In this document: piece by piece, positions 24,601 to 35,000 of the stretch | Numbering within the stretch: position 1 is the first letter of the stretch | How the letters are laid out: each line of letters opens with the position of its first letter | DNA from: Pithys albifrons albifrons | Taxonomy: Eukaryota > Chordata > Aves > Passeriformes > Thamnophilidae | Length of the DNA stretch: 64,000 nt | Direction: 5' to 3' | Assembly (NCBI RefSeq): GCF_047495875.1 | Contig: NC_092461.1 | Span: 91,890,431 to 91,954,430, forward strand | The notes under the pieces: model-generated | Seen by the model: the letters and a program-made list of their open reading frames with translations, nothing else | Told to the model about the DNA's origin: nothing | Databases searched by the model: none | Made by a program: the position numbers and the translations under genes

Positions 24601-27600
24601 TTACAAATACTACTGTGGTGTGAATATCAACAGAAAGCAGTGTGAAGGTATCTTCACATGAACATGCTTCTAAGGTTGCAGTTCCCCAAGAATTGAAGCT
24701 TATGGTGTTCCTGTGATCCCACAGCTGGTAACCTCTTAATTGACCTGCAAATTCCCACACTTTGCTCTGTACTATCAGAAATTTGACATGGCTACCCCAA
24801 AAATTGCCACGAAGAGCTAATAAAAAAGAAACCGATTGAGAAAAGTCACAAAGGTGGTTTCCAAGCAACAATGAAACAAGTTATTTTACACACACACGGA
24901 GCTGAGGATTAAATATTAGTATATATATTTTTCATTATTTGTGCACTCTGGAATCATATTATTATAAACTCAGCATAAGTACTATTTCAAACAAGAGAAA
25001 TACTTATGATGGGAGCAACCAATGGGAAATTGTGTCCAGAATAATCCTGGAAGAATTACTAAAACGACTAAAAGCACCTGTAATAAAGGTTAAAAAGGCA
25101 AGATTTTCCTACCGTCCAAAGCAAATCTTCTCACCATAGCAGAAATTACCTTCTTTGTTTATTAAATATGAAGCTTCAGAGAAATGTACCTTTATTTGCT
25201 TTCTTCCTTCTTTCTTCTCAATTGTTAATGCAACTTGCCTAACTTTTCTGTTCAGTTCAGAGCCTTTACCCTTAACTTCATCAGATTCTGCTATCTCAGG
25301 ATAATGGTGTTTCTAGAAAACACAAATCCTTAAGTCACACAACTCCTTCCAGACCTAGACAGTTAATAACCATGGGAGATAAGTCAACATTTACATACAG
25401 ACAGTAGAACTTACTAAAATGATTATGCATAGAATCACAGAATAATTTAGGGGACTGATGCCAAATCTTCAGCTCAAAACAACACTAATTGCTGAACTGG
25501 TTGCACAAGGGTTTATCCACTTGGGTCTTAAAAATCTCTGAAAACAGATTCCTTCACCTCTCTGCACAACCTGCTCCAATGCTTGACCCCACAGCGACAA
25601 ATTTCTAGTCAAGTAGGAAAATCGTGTTTGAATTTATTTTCCTGCCAAGCAGCTCCATAAAGGATCTGGTTCTGCCTTTTCAATAATCTCTCCTGAGGTA
25701 TTAGAGTGCTACTAATAGATCCTCTGACACTTTTTCTTCTCCAGCCTGAACGAGGCCAATTACCTTAACTTCTCACAGTACCAATGTGCTTCAGCCCCCT
25801 GACCATCTTGGCAGCTCTCCAGTGGACTTGCTCAAGCTCATCAATAGCTTTCTGTCGGCAGTAGCACAAAACTGGACACAATAGTCTGAATATGGCCTAG
25901 CAAGTATCAAGGGCAGGAATAATCACTTCCTTTGACCTGCTGGCTAGACCCTCATTAATAGAGCTCAGCTTGCTGTTAGCCTTCATTGATGCCACAGTAC
26001 ACTACTTATCTTCAGCTTATTATCCACCAGGACCCCCAGCTCCTTTTCAGCAGAGCAAATTCCAGTCATTTACTCTCCTGCCTTTTCCACTGTCTAGAGT
26101 TAAATCCATCTTAGGTGCATGACTTACAAGTTATCCTTGTTGAATTATTATATTTTTATAGTATTTAAGAATATACTAGAAATGCAGTTAACAAAAGATT
26201 CAGAATTGCAGGAAAACAGTTCAAAGTAAACAAGAAATACAAAAGCTGAGAACCTCAAACCTCAGCATGTACATCAGAATTAATGACCAGAAACAGCATG
26301 ATGTCTGTGAAAGACATCACTGCAGATTCACCACACTACATCCAATAACATTAGCTCTAGAACTGCCTCAAAATGCTCTATGAACTCAGCTGTCTATGAC
26401 TTTAAGATACGTGGGATATAATGCAAACTTTGGGCAACTTTTATGGTAAGTATCAAAATACCTTTCAGAATACTGCTTTCTCAGTTTTGTTAAAGCTCAT
26501 CCTAGCAAATATGCTCAAGTAAACATTCAAAGACTGGACAGCCTCATTGCTCTAAATGTGCTGAAAAAATAGCGTGTTTGAACATTTGTGGGCTAACACG
26601 AACTGTAAGAGCTTTGTAAATTGTCATATAACAGGCATTAGAACTCACAGGACTTGTCCAGCCTTGAAACTAAATATACAATACTTATTACAAGTCACAG
26701 CCTCTATCTAACATGTATCATATTCATTTATAATTATGTTCCTTTTAAAGCATCTAAAAGATGCAACAGTTTCTTCCTTGATTCAGTTTTTATAGATAAT
26801 ACAAAAATGAGTAAAAAACCTACTTCTAGTCTATTTTAGCTATAGATTTCATTATTTGCATTACTGGTTCACCAAAACAGAATCAACTAAAAACTCAGTG
26901 TCAAGCAGTGGACAGGCATGCACATTATTGATGAGAAGAAATTTAAGTCTGTTTATCACAGTTGCACCGTTGCAATACAACCACAAACATTTTCACAAAA
27001 ACTTATGTAACACTTTTTTTTAAAAATCAAAATATGACCAGCAAATTCTCCCCTTAAATCTTTACATTAAATCAAACAAACAAAAAGAACTTACCAGGTA
27101 TGCCAGTCTATGCTTGGAACCACATACATGCATGAACATGCTATTCAGTCCTGTTTTACAGCAGCATAGCTGGCATTCATAGAGAGAAGGAACATTGTCT
27201 CTGGATCGGTATTCTATTATATAATTAAGGCCTGTATTAAAAAAAAAAACCAAAACACAATTTAGGAAACAAATCATCAGTGCAAGTTGGAAAAGAAACA
27301 TTTAAGGAAAAGATTACTCAGTGTAACCATCAGATTTTATTACACATTACCTAATTTTACATTTTAAAAAACTAACCTGTAAACATCACACAAACAAGCA
27401 ATTACAGTAGTAAAAGGCCTCACCAAGTGCAGGTTCTGAATCTTTGCATGTATTAAGCTGTTCTTCCAAGGTCTGTCCATGAAGCCTCTCTGGCTCAATT
27501 TGCACTGCAAGAAATTCACATACGACTGAATCCCTGCTCAGACATGGTCCCACATCACAAATTCTAAAACATTATTATAAAAGTTGTTATAAAACATGAC

Positions 27601-30380
27601 ACCCCCAATCCTATTTTCACTCTGTTTAAAACATACAGTTTGTAAATAGTGTTTCAAGTATTACTACGAAATATTACTTCTGATGGAAAGTACAATGAAC
27701 AAAAATGAATTCCCAATGCCCTGCTAAGGCCTAGACATCACTTATAATATTGAACCTCAATTTTTTTTATTTCTTGCACCTTTTTTTTTTGTGGGCAGGG
27801 TGGGGAGGTGGGTATTGAACATTCTTACCATAATCAGGAAGTTTTACGGGTGTTTTCACTTGATCCCCTGGGCCACTGGCTGTTTTAACTAAAAAAAAAA
27901 AAACAAAGGAAAAAACAAACAACCACCCCAGAAATGGAAATAAAATTGTTAGTACAAAAAAATCAATTTGGTATGATAACAGACTTTTCTTAAGGAAAAC
28001 TATTTGAGCTTTTGTTGACATGAGAAAACTAAGCTGTTTAGTTTTGAATGTGCTATGAGATTTTTTTGGCAAAAGATGGACAAAAAACATTCAAACCAAA
28101 CAATAACAAAGTTATTTCATGTTAGGCAATTCAACAAATCAGGCAGAGAGGAAGGTCAATCAAGTTCAGTGTCTCTGAACATTTCAGGGCATCCAGTAAT
28201 TTCAGGGCATTAATTTCAGCAGCATCCAACTGCTAAATATTTAATCACTTGAATTTCCTTTGCAGTCCAAACAAAAATTCCCAGATTAGGTAGGTGCAAG
28301 GACTATGTATAACTTGGACAATGAATTTCAAGGCAAATTCTAGAAAGAGTGCTCTGCAGAAACCTGTAAATACATTTTGGTGCATCATGAAACTAAAGAA
28401 AGAAAACAATTGTGAACATGGTTAGACCTTCATTCCTTCTGGAACTGGACCAGTTCATAACAACACAGGGAAGGTTTAACGATATATTAAACCTATTAAA
28501 ATACTGTGCTTCAGCTAATTAAGATGTTTATTAAATAATAAATTTTTGATAATCTCTTTTAAAGAACAAATATAAAGTATATACATTTCTACATGCTTTA
28601 AGAAGCACAGTTTTTTTAAATATATTTTAAATCTTGAAGGTTTCTAAGGTCTGGAATTCTTTAAGGTTTCTCAAAAATTTAATATAGGTGATTATTAGTA
28701 TTGTAGCTAGTGCTTATTAATCAGCTTTGCATACCTCCTGCTCATATTATTGATTGATTTATGTAGAATTAGATAGTTATGTCACTAAAGAACACAAGAC
28801 AGGTCTTAAAGCACAGTCTTGAGAAAGTCTTTCTTGTTTGCTTCATAAACAACTACCCTAGGGTGGGGAGAAAGATGCCAGTATAGAACACAGCAGGAAG
28901 TAAAAAAGCTTTCACTTACCAATGCCATGAGATTTCAATGCTTCTTCAAGCTAAGTTACCAAGCCATCAACCAACAAGGAAGAAAGACACTTAAGATTCA
29001 AAACCCAACAATGCAAAGGTTTCATTACTTTATAAAATAAGTTAGATTAACACCAGCACCACAGACTATCCCAGGTGAACAGAGAATTACATGAAACTTC
29101 AAAAAGACAAACTGTTTTTATCTGAGATTAAGTAATTCCATTCTGCATTATTTAACAGCCATGTACTCTCATGTATGGTCTTTACTAGACACAAAGTTAT
29201 AACAACATTTTCTGACAGAACTAACAAAACCAAGTTCTACTTTATCACAGTAAACACAACAGTAAAGCAGAAAGCCTAGTTATAAATACCTGAAACTGTA
29301 TGTTTGACCACTACATTAAAAACTAGATTACAAAGCCATATTCTCTGCTAAATCTGTAAAATCTGACAAAAGATGCAATCAAAAACTTACCATCTTGTGT
29401 TTGAATCCATGGAAGTGAGTCTGCAAGTTTAATGCAGAAGCACACCAGACTTTGCAGATCTAGATCAAAGAGAAGTACCTCTTGCATTGCACACAAACCA
29501 AGAGAAATACAATATCACTGGTATCAAAACAGACTTACTGTCAAACTGTCAGTATGGGTAAGTTCTACAAGAGTACAAATTAAAGCAGGCCCCCAGAACT
29601 TTTCTTTATGAGGCTTCAAGACAGTGGAATTAATAGCAACCTCCACATCACATTAAAATTTCAGATGTCTCCAGAATTCTGCAGCTACCTCAAAACATTT
29701 CCTCTGTATGTGTGGATAAGTACAGACAGATCCAAGGTCTTCCTCATACACTCAAGCAACTCTGAGCCAGAGGCACAGCGTCATTGTAACAAGCCAGTCC
29801 ATCTGTCTAAGATGAGCCAGTTCTCCTCAGTGTTGCATCCAGACCACCTTAGTTACTCTGATCAGTTAGGGCCTGCCTCACGCACTTAGGAAGTTTTCCA
29901 CATAGCTGGTTTATGCCTGGGCCAGTTCAGAATGGGAGCAGACTAGGTTTAAATGCATGTAAACGAACAATGGCAGTCCAAATTATTTTCTTTTCCTCTA
30001 AAAACCCCAAGATGCATAAAAACAACAGCAATAAACCTGACAGCCAGAGAAATTAAGATTTCTTTTCTGAAGAGGAGCTGCAATTTCATCTTCCACTTTA
30101 TTTAGAAACATAATTTTATTAAAAATAGTAATTTTACTAAGTTGGTTTTTAACACACTTCCAAATCAAACATGACAAAGAGAGCAAAATAAGTTCAACTC
30201 CAAATCTATTTATGAATTTTGATTCAGAGAGAAAAAACCCAAACCCAAACGTTCACACTTGGTTTAGTACAAGTTTGTTCCACCCAAATTATTTTGTAAC
30301 AGTTACAATTTTCAGTAAGGAATACTTACATAGCAGAAAAAAGGGTTTACTTGCTTCTTTATCTCAGTTTCAGGGTCCAT
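9608..30380 (-). CDS. Two-U1/matrin-type zinc-finger protein, 472 aa, 16 coding exons, unrecognised
   Basis: I do not recognise this gene. Joining 30380-30330, 29459-29391, 28950-28920, 27888-27829, 27504-27424, 27231-27095, 25312-25190, 23693-23651, 20985-20866, 20065-19954, 17988-17943, 17633-17574, 14901-14794, 13800-13704, 12712-12512 and 9687-9608 gives 1,419 nt with no stop until the final TGA. Every junction is GT-AG and every phase agrees. Finger 1 has C16, C19, H32 and H38 (CX2C-X12-HX5H). Finger 2 has C117, C120, H132 and H138 (CX2C-X11-HX5H). This long-linker pattern is the U1/matrin class, usually RNA- or dsRNA-binding. Residues 144-300 are lysine/glutamate-rich and low in order; 314-340 and about 405-467 look helical. 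The start has a good context (AATATGG). I infer a nuclear RNA-associated role from the finger class only. Confidence 0.8.
10150..12511. other. Intron between exons P and O of the zinc-finger gene
   Basis: AT-rich intronic sequence, extending from about 9688. I see no repeat I can name with confidence. The 117-aa ORF at 11245-11598 has no recognisable features and is not flanked by convincing splice sites. Confidence 0.5.
12512..12712 (-). CDS. Zinc-finger gene exon O (C-terminal conserved-looking block)
   Basis: 201 nt, the largest coding exon; acceptor tctttaag, donor GTAATTC. It begins [20 protein letters not shown] and ends in a block containing [19 protein letters not shown] and [15 protein letters not shown]. 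The second half is ordered in composition and continues into exon P ([18 protein letters not shown]), suggesting a helical C-terminal domain of about 60 residues. Confidence 0.82.
13704..13800 (-). CDS. Zinc-finger gene exon N (acidic)
   Basis: 97 nt; acceptor attcttgtag, donor GTACTG beginning at 13703. It encodes [20 protein letters not shown], then [12 protein letters not shown] plus one base. The donor is weaker than the others; reading on past it reaches a stop after 11 codons. Confidence 0.72.
14794..14901 (-). CDS. Zinc-finger gene exon M (helical segment)
   Basis: 108 nt, phase 0; acceptor tttttcctag, donor AAA|GTAAGTG. It encodes [20 protein letters not shown], then [16 protein letters not shown]. 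The regular hydrophobic spacing (F-I-L, V, L, L, Y) suggests a folded helical element outside the zinc fingers. Confidence 0.82.
14902..17573. other. Intron between exons M and L, with an LTR-like segment
   Basis: Mostly AT-rich. The stretch 16740-17215 is distinctly less AT-rich and ends with TTATAATTAAAGACTCTTAATTTC, reminiscent of the polyadenylation end of a bird ERVL-type LTR. I cannot define its ends. Confidence 0.35.
17574..17633 (-). CDS. Zinc-finger gene exon L
   Basis: 60 nt, phase 0; acceptor gttaaacag, donor TTG|GTGAGTATT. It encodes [20 protein letters not shown]. It is acidic and may be an amphipathic helix at its end. Confidence 0.75.
17943..17988 (-). CDS. Zinc-finger gene exon K
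   Basis: 46 nt; acceptor ttttattttaag, donor GAG|GTGAAT. It completes Arg and encodes [15 protein letters not shown]. It is short and would be easily missed, but phase fits exactly on both sides. Confidence 0.7.
17989..19953. other. Intron between exons K and J
   Basis: AT-rich intronic sequence; I see no exon or named repeat in it. Confidence 0.55.
19954..20065 (-). CDS. Zinc-finger gene exon J (Lys/Glu-rich)
   Basis: The acceptor is tattgttttag and the donor GTAAAAG. It encodes [20 protein letters not shown], then [16 protein letters not shown]: low-complexity, probably disordered. It ends two bases into an Arg codon. Confidence 0.78.
20866..20985 (-). CDS. Zinc-finger gene exon I
   Basis: The acceptor is tttgtttag and the donor GTAAGAGG. 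It encodes [20 protein letters not shown], then [19 protein letters not shown]. The composition is polar and charged, with no domain I recognise. Phases 2 and 1 are consistent with exons H and J. Confidence 0.78.
21900..23500 (+). mobile_element. CR1 LINE, long 5'-truncated copy with reverse-transcriptase remnants
   Basis: About 1.6 kb of CR1 inserted antisense in the intron between zinc-finger exons I and H. The plus strand encodes CR1 reverse-transcriptase blocks: [17 protein letters not shown], then NVTPIHKKG and NYRPVSLTS; after a frame change near 22280 come [18 protein letters not shown], the catalytic DD pair of FVDDLD, and [10 protein letters not shown]. Frame breaks (near 22280-22400 and 22840) and in-frame stops make it dead. 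The 3' end is GATGATCTCGGAGGTCTTTTCCAACCC and two to three ATTCTATG repeats ending near 23498. CR1 is a non-LTR retrotransposon; no 5'UTR or first ORF is present. Confidence 0.95.
23651..23693 (-). CDS. Zinc-finger gene exon H
   Basis: 43 nt between acceptor attttcag and donor GTAAGTG; it encodes [14 protein letters not shown] plus one base. The MRKRW cluster is a possible nuclear-localisation element. The exon lies about 150 bp past a CR1 insertion in the same intron region. Confidence 0.75.
23701..25189. other. Intron between exons H and G
   Basis: AT-rich. The 124-aa minus-strand ORF at 24497-24871 lacks any motif I know, and I saw no splice sites that would place it in the gene. Confidence 0.5.
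25190..25312 (-). CDS. Zinc-finger gene exon G (basic, after finger 2)
   Basis: 41 codons, phase 0 at both ends; acceptor tgttttctag, donor AAG|GTACATT. It encodes [20 protein letters not shown], then [21 protein letters not shown]. The basic stretch directly follows the finger's AYL and could extend nucleic-acid binding. Confidence 0.82.
25427..26147 (-). mobile_element. Old CR1 LINE fragment, antisense
   Basis: Read on the minus strand it ends with CTAAATTATTCTGTGATTCTATG. It contains the older CR1 features GAGCTGGGGGTCCTGGTGGATA, CAGTTTTGTGCTACTGCCGA and GTCCACTGGAGAGCTGCCAAG. It is much more diverged than the 21.9-kb copy and lies in the intron between exons G and F, in the gene's own orientation. 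Confidence 0.88.
27095..27231 (-). CDS. Zinc-finger gene exon F (finger 2)
   Basis: The acceptor is tttttttttaatacag and the donor CTG|GTAAGTT. It encodes [18 protein letters not shown], then [18 protein letters not shown] and [11 protein letters not shown]117, C120, H132 and H138 form a complete CX2C-X11-HX5H U1/matrin finger. The hydrophobic pair around L125/F131 and the GxKHR motif are typical of the class. Confidence 0.88.
27424..27504 (-). CDS. Zinc-finger gene exon E
   Basis: The acceptor is ttcttgcag and the donor GTGAGG. It encodes [19 protein letters not shown], then KDSEPAL, a polar linker before finger 2. Phases 2 and 1 match the neighbours exactly. Confidence 0.8.
27829..27888 (-). 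CDS. Zinc-finger gene exon D
   Basis: A long T-tract acceptor precedes 27888 and the donor GTAAGAA begins at 27828. Residues V51-Y70, [19 protein letters not shown], form a linker between the two fingers. The exon begins with two bases completing Val and ends with one base of the next codon. Confidence 0.8.
28920..28950 (-). CDS. Zinc-finger gene exon C (31-nt micro-exon)
   Basis: The acceptor is ggtaacttag and the donor GTAAGTG begins at 28919. It encodes [10 protein letters not shown] plus one base. The lysine/glutamate helix continues the finger-1 C-terminal extension. Phase fits exons B and D. Confidence 0.75.
29391..29459 (-). CDS. Zinc-finger gene exon B (finger 1)
   Basis: 23 codons, phase 0 at both ends, between acceptor tttgatctag and donor ATG|GTAAGTTT. 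It encodes [16 protein letters not shown], then HGFKHKM, giving C19, H32 and H38 of finger 1. The finger is therefore split between exons A and B right after the Tyr that follows the first Cys. Confidence 0.85.
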
Positions 30381-30409
30381 ATTCAGTCTTTCGGTGATTA
30401 AAAATAAAT
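30330..30409 (-). CDS. Zinc-finger gene exon A with the start codon
   Basis: The ATG is at 30380-30378 (A at -3, G at +4). Seventeen codons, [17 protein letters not shown], end at the donor TAT|GTAAGTATT. They carry the first zinc-binding Cys (C16). The 5' edge is set by a possible acceptor (tttcctag) at 30410-30411; another (ctgcag) lies 9 bp upstream. Coding is only 30380-30330. Confidence 0.8.
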
Positions 30410-31207
30410 CTAGGAAAACTGCAGAAAGATTGCAAACTATTGTTTTCGCATCACAGAATATTTTTTATTTTTGTTCCGCCTATGTAAGGAATTTGTGCCT
30501 CGCCTTCAGGTCTGTATTCAACTCTTAAATCACCAGGCTAATGATCCTATTTTTAACTCGGGAGCAAAAGTACAGCGCAGAAAGAAACAACTGTTCTCCA
30601 AGAGTTTCCCTGGGGAAACATCAACGCCACCACAAGATTACGCACACCCTGAGACAGAACTAATCTGGCCCATGTTAAGCTTCCCCTCCTTTCCTGGGAT
30701 AGAACTGCGCGCACGGGCCGGGACAGATGGGGAACACACCGTGGGACAACCAGCACCCAGCGCCCTGAGCGTGTCCCTGGAATGGCACGGGGGCCACGTA
30801 GGATTCTGGGAAGAGAGGCACGGTCCCACCTGGACCGCGGGGGCGCGGGAGGGAGGCGAGGAGAGAGGGCAAGAGGGTGGGAAGGAGGGTGAGAAAGAGG
30901 AGGGAGCGAGGGCCCGAAGCTCCAAACCCCACGCGAACTGCAGCGCCAGGCTGGAGCGTGTCCTTGCCTGCCAGCACTTCCAGCGTCGCCGGCGGGGACG
31001 GGCAGACCTGCTCCCGCCGGAGGCGGGGAAGCCGCCGGGCTCACCGCGGCGGTCCGGGAGCGGCAGCGCCCGAAGGAGCCGAGCCGCGCTCCCCGCGCCG
31101 CACCCGCGGGTGACTCCTCGCCCTGCCCGCGGACAAGAGCCCCGTCACCCCGGGCGGGCTGGGCCGCGATGCCGCGGCAGGGCTCGGGCGGTGCCGGGGC
31201 AGGAGCA

Positions 31208-31249
31208 GGGGCAGGGGCAGGGGCAGGGGCAGGGGCAGGGGCAGGGGCA
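31208..31249 (+). repeat. (GGGGCA)7 hexanucleotide repeat
   Basis: Seven perfect GGGGCA units, flanked by AGGAGCA and GGTCCC. Regular four-G runs could form a G-quadruplex on the plus strand. It sits inside the divergent CpG island. Confidence 0.95.
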
Positions 31250-31617
31250 GGTCCCGGGACGGTGGCGGGAGCGGCAGCGCCGCCGGGGGGGGACGGGACG
31301 GGGCGCGGCTGAGGAGCCGGAGCGGGCGCGGCCCCGGCGGCGCTCCCGGCCCGCTGGGGGCGCTGGTGCGCAGGCGCTGCCGCGCCGGGCGCTGTCGGAG
31401 GTAAAGCCCGAGCTGGGTCCGCGGCCGCCGCACCGGGGAGGAGATCCCCATCCCGCTCCGCTCCGCTCCGGGGCGCGGGAGGGTGTGTGAGATGCGCCAT
31501 GGGCACGGAGACGCCGCGCTAGGGACGTGCGTCCCGGGAACTCCGCCCGCGTCCGGTGCAGGCGGGGCTGCCACCCCCTTCCTGGCCGCCGTTGGTGTTC
31601 GCACGCCGCTGCCCGGG

Positions 31618-31635
31618 ACACACACACACACACAC
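31618..31635 (+). repeat. (CA)n microsatellite
   Basis: About nine AC units within the CpG island. Confidence 0.9.
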
Positions 31636-32099
31636 CCCGCACCCGCCTCCCGCAGCGCCGCCGCACCTGCAGGCGCCGGGTCCCCCGGGCCGGGTCCCCC
31701 GTGTAGGAGAGGCGGTGTTTCCGCGGGAGACGACGGGGCCGCGCCGCCCGCGCTGCGGCGGGTCAGGAATCCAGCGCGGGGTTTGCGGGGAGCTGGAGGC
31801 AGCGGTGGCGGCGACCTGCGGGCGGGGAGGTGAGGGAGGCGGGGAAGGAGCGAGCAAGGGAGGGCGGGAGGGAGCGGGGAGAGGCGCTTTGTTGCGCGGA
31901 GGGACGAGCGGGGCCGCAGGGAGGGCTGTTCCCGGCTCCGGTGCCGGTCCCCGCGGGCGCGGTGACAGCAGCGCCCGCAGCAGATGCGCCCGCATCCCAC
32001 CGCAGCCCCCGCGCCCGCCCTGGGTGGAGCGGCCGCCTTTGTGGAGCCGGGACCTGCTCGCCTTTCTCCTTCCAGCAGAAGAGGAGCTAGCGAGATTAA

Positions 32100-35000
32100 A
32101 AAAAAAACCCAACCACAAGCTCGAGTTAATGTTTGAGAAGTTCGGGTGCGGGAGAGTCTGGTAGGATTCCTGTATTATGCCTATTTTTTGTGGATTTCAG
32201 GCAATCGTTTGGAATAACAACCTGCATCCATTACCTTGCGTGCACAAAGTGCTTTAGATGTCCTCCATAGGTAGCGGGATGACCCGCTTAAAATCCATCT
32301 CTGTATATATATATATATATATATAGTCTAATGGCCTGTTTTTGTTTTTGTTTTTAAATACATTTCCGTGTACTGGTACATAAAATTTGACAGGAGAAAA
32401 TTCGGCAAAGTACTGTGAATTTTTACTAATAGATTGTTTTGTTCATTTGCTGGATGATCCATGATAACTTCATTTTTATTAAAATGTGGGGGGAACACCC
32501 TAAGAGGTAGGATTTCTAAAATCCGATTAAAACACAATTTTCATAAAGATCTCATTCATATTTGGAATATGCACCTAATTACCTGGTGATTTCAAGTCTC
32601 AGGATAGACAGGCTCAGGCCTGGAACAGTGATGGAAGCTCAGTGAGGAAAACCAAACATTTGAAGAAGAAGAAGAACACTGTTTACTGCTGATTCTGTCA
32701 TTCAAATGAAATATAAACCTGTTGTTGTGACTAGTTTGGGGCATTTCCGTGCCTTTCTTTCACCGTCAAATGTTGACTGAAAAGGACAGAATTATGATTG
32801 ATTTCTCCTGCTCTTAATTACTGACTATGCTTGAAGCTTCACCTGCAATTTAAGTTGGATACATAAATTTTCTTTTCTTCAGTCCTTGACTATTTATGGT
32901 AGTAATTCTGTTGGCATTGGTAAATTAACTTCATTTTCGCACTATGACCATAGTTTGCTGTTTTCTTTGGGTTTGGTTAGTGCTACCTTAACATTTGGAT
33001 CACCATAACTTATTCTCTGCATTTTCTTATGCCTAAAAAATATTTTGTGGACTGAAAATGCTCATATTTGCCAACCTGAAGAGCCTCTTTGCAACTGATT
33101 AGTGTTCTGGTGTCTGTTTAGGTGTGCAAGCAAAATAATATATATAGAACATACCTACGAACTTATGCGCACTTCTTAACTTGTGTAATTTTTTTTCAAG
33201 ATATTCTTCCAGCAGATCACAGCACATGCCTTATAATCTTTACAAGAAGAATGCTGCACAACATTTCAAAGTAAAGATGAGGAGCTGAGAGAGATTTCCG
33301 TTATCTTAAAGCTATAAAGGTTTGTGTGAGAGGACAAGTACTTAGAACACTGATTTATTTTAAGGCAAGTTGTGAATTGAATGGTGCCAGGAGAAGATAC
33401 TTAGGATAAGGTGTTTCCTTACTGCATGTGTCTTGGAGCCTAGGCACCTGTAAGAGTGGGAGAAGCTTTCCATTCTTTGCTTCTTAGAATTTACTCTACA
33501 GCTTTCCTCATGCACCCACACAAATCAATCCTGTTTACTGGATGAGCTATAGACAGTAAACTCATTTCAACACAGATTTCTACCTACTAAATTATATCCT
33601 GGGCATATGTCCTGGAAAGATATCTTAGCCTTGAAATGGAAATTCTGTGGGCTTGTGAGAGTCCTTCTCATATTCTTCAGAGGAGCCAGTGGGCTGCCAG
33701 AAGGTGATTAATATGCATAAAGAAAAAGAGGTGAATATAAATGTAAATACATGGTGGTGATTTGCTGCAACTTCTCCGTATTCTAAGTTCTGTGACATCT
33801 CAGAGTGCTTTCTGTTCATCTAGTTGCAAATGGGCTTTAGTATATTGAAGCAAGCAGGATAAACAAGTAAGAGCTTGAGAAGACTCTTCAAGAACTCTTC
33901 TGGATAGTAAGTGCATGAGACTGCTGACACCAGTTCTTGAGTTCTTTTATGCATCCTGGATCATAATCCTGGCTTCTTCATAGAAAGGATATAGGTACAG
34001 TGTGTGTGTGTAGGAAAAAAATATTAGGAATGTTATAAGAGAAAGGGAAGACTAATATTTTCTTCTCCCTGTAAGACCTGTGTTTCCATACTTCAACGTA
34101 CAGTGTTTGAACTTACAACTGGGGAATCTCAGATGCTACCACAGTAAAAATAATAGAAATAAATGATAGTGTGGTATGAGAGTGATAGTTAGGTTTGCTC
34201 TGACTCCATCCATGAAAAATGAGCTTTTTTATTCTAGTACATAACTTGTTATTATATCTGAAGTCATGTTTGGAAATGTTTTAGATATTTACTGTCACGT
34301 CAGTTAATCTCTGCCAACCTATACTTAGCACCTGGAATCCAGAAGTCCTAGTAACATTGTTTAACTTTTTGAACTTGATCTACCAAGTATCCAGTTTTCC
34401 TAATCAAAGGGATTCTCTACACAGAAAGATGTAACGATTTTTTGTCTTGAGGTTCTCACACCTTTTCAAATCCAGAAGTGAGATTTACATACATCAGCAG
34501 AAGATAGAATCAGCCATTTTGAATCACACAGAGTCTCTGATCCTGGCTTTTTAGTGTCATAAGCTACTGGATCTTATGACTTGCTGGTGGGACTACATTT
34601 CATCCCATTCCTTGGTGGAATTGAGGCTAAGACAGAGCACCAGTATCTAGTCCCAAGAATTTCATTTCAGCAGCTGTCCAAAGCAGCTTAACAGTTTGGA
34701 ATGGTACAATAAATATGTCAGTAAAATAGATGCTTTCAGAGTGATTTTGTAGAGCAAAGTTGCCAGTTTTCAGTATCTTTGTCAGGATGTCGATTTCCTG
34801 ACTTCTTTTTTTCTTAATTTATGTTTTCCTTAAGGAACTTCTGAAGCAGCTGTTCTCTTCTATTAGACCTAGACATTATAATGATTGGTAGGCAATGAAA
34901 GAAGCTTGTTTGCTTCTGCTTAGTTTGTTCTGTGCAATTATAGCTGTTTAAGAATTCCTGTCACCAACATATGGGGTGACTTAAGTTTTCACAGACCATG

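Larger units (their letters stand above)
30690..32095. promoter_or_regulatory. Bidirectional CpG-island promoter (zinc-finger gene / MSANTD3)
   Basis: About 1.4 kb of GC-rich, CpG-dense DNA without a TATA box lies between the start codon of the minus-strand zinc-finger gene (30380) and the plus-strand MSANTD3 coding exons. A minus-strand donor (GCG|GTGAGCCC, GT starting at 31044) could end a 5'UTR exon of the zinc-finger gene. A plus-strand donor (GGGGAG|GTGAGG at 31830) could end MSANTD3 exon 1. The head-to-head arrangement suggests shared regulation. The long ORFs in every frame come from the GC content. Confidence 0.75.

Noticed and set aside
29608..29889. 93-aa plus-strand ORF upstream of zinc-finger exon B
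   Set aside because: Lies antisense in an intron of the reconstructed gene; no motif.
30471..32164. ORFs of up to 339 aa in the second CpG island, including Gly-Gln repeats from GGGGCA
   Set aside because: Same composition artefact; the position and flanking exons mark it as a promoter region.
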